Shown here: positions 63,945 to 64,000 of the stretch, in pieces
Layout: each line of letters begins with the position of its first letter
Position numbering within the stretch: the stretch's first letter is position 1
Assembly: GCA_018241685.1 (NCBI GenBank)
Contig: JAFEDJ010000021.1
Span: 62,001 to 126,000 of the forward strand
Direction: 5' to 3'
Length of the DNA stretch: 64,000 nt
Source of the DNA: Pseudomonadota bacterium
GTDB taxonomy: Bacteria; Pseudomonadota; Gammaproteobacteria; Burkholderiales; Rhodocyclaceae
Notes under the pieces: generated by a model
What the model was told of the DNA's origin: nothing
The model's input: only the letters and a program-made list of their open reading frames with translations
The model's database searches: none
Translations under genes and position numbers: made by a program

Positions 63945-64000
63945 AAATTTCTGTTTCACGCCCTGGATACCCTGGAAAACTGCCCATGTCATCCCGTCGT

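Noticed and set aside
63986..64000. ATG at the right edge reading MSSRR
   Set aside because: Only five codons are visible, without a convincing ribosome site; it may be the start of a gene beyond the window but cannot be supported.

Overview
The window is GC-rich chromosomal DNA, densely packed with genes on both strands. It has no insertion sequences, phage genes, integrases, CRISPR arrays, rRNA or tRNA genes that I could find. The gene set points to a betaproteobacterium, most likely a Rhodocyclales member near Azospira/Dechlorosoma: icmF, a torF-glnK-amt cluster, ubiK, the phasin phaP, fliW, two chemoreceptors, a livKHMGF transporter, exaC with its DUF779 partner, and many GTG/TTG starts. 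The genus is inferred from gene content and style only; no database was searched.

Layout. 1-9.1 kb: icmF (minus strand, cut by the left edge, its 995 N-terminal codons present) diverges from an AraC-type regulator. The regulator is followed by an overlapping trio: a PAS-PAS-GGDEF-EAL protein, a hybrid histidine kinase and an OmpR-type regulator. 9.1-18.7 kb: mostly housekeeping genes (VOC protein, YpfJ-type peptidase, rhlE with a long structured leader, fliW, namZ, a DOMON-like protein, a PACE efflux pump, psd, a CDF transporter fused to an HMA-like domain, and a radical SAM/yjbQ pair). 18.8-29.7 kb: an exported amidohydrolase-fold protein that has lost its metal ligands, a diheme cytochrome c, a flavoprotein, a chemoreceptor, a DsbA-like isomerase, yheS, thrH and purU.

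29.7-34 kb: an unknown gene, then the nitrogen-assimilation cluster torF-glnK-amt. It is preceded by a very good sigma-54 promoter and two NtrC-like sites at about -110 and -141. 34-46 kb: ubiK, a YceI protein, comM, an MFS drug exporter, a Nudix hydrolase, a SprA-like metalloprotease, and the complete branched-chain amino acid transporter livF-G-M-H with two tandem binding proteins. 46-50.8 kb: a BamE-like lipoprotein, an Aer-like receptor, and exaC (with a sigma-54-type promoter) plus its DUF779 partner.

50.8-60.7 kb is the least explained part. A three-gene operon encodes an ExbB/TolQ-like channel, a DUF2149 protein whose membrane helix resembles that of ExbD, and an exported Sel1-repeat protein with a Pro-rich arm and a C-terminal anchor. 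It looks like an Exb/Tol-type motor with a non-standard third subunit. Next come a cupin and a NarL-type two-component system bracketed by two identical 17-bp palindromic sites, then selO, then an overlapping operon for a membrane 4Fe-4S protein with two small His-containing membrane partners, and an ADP-ribosylglycohydrolase-fold protein lacking its metal-binding aspartates. The window closes with a Lon-like protease and a phasin with two dyad sites in its promoter region. No gene-free stretch exceeds about 300 bp.
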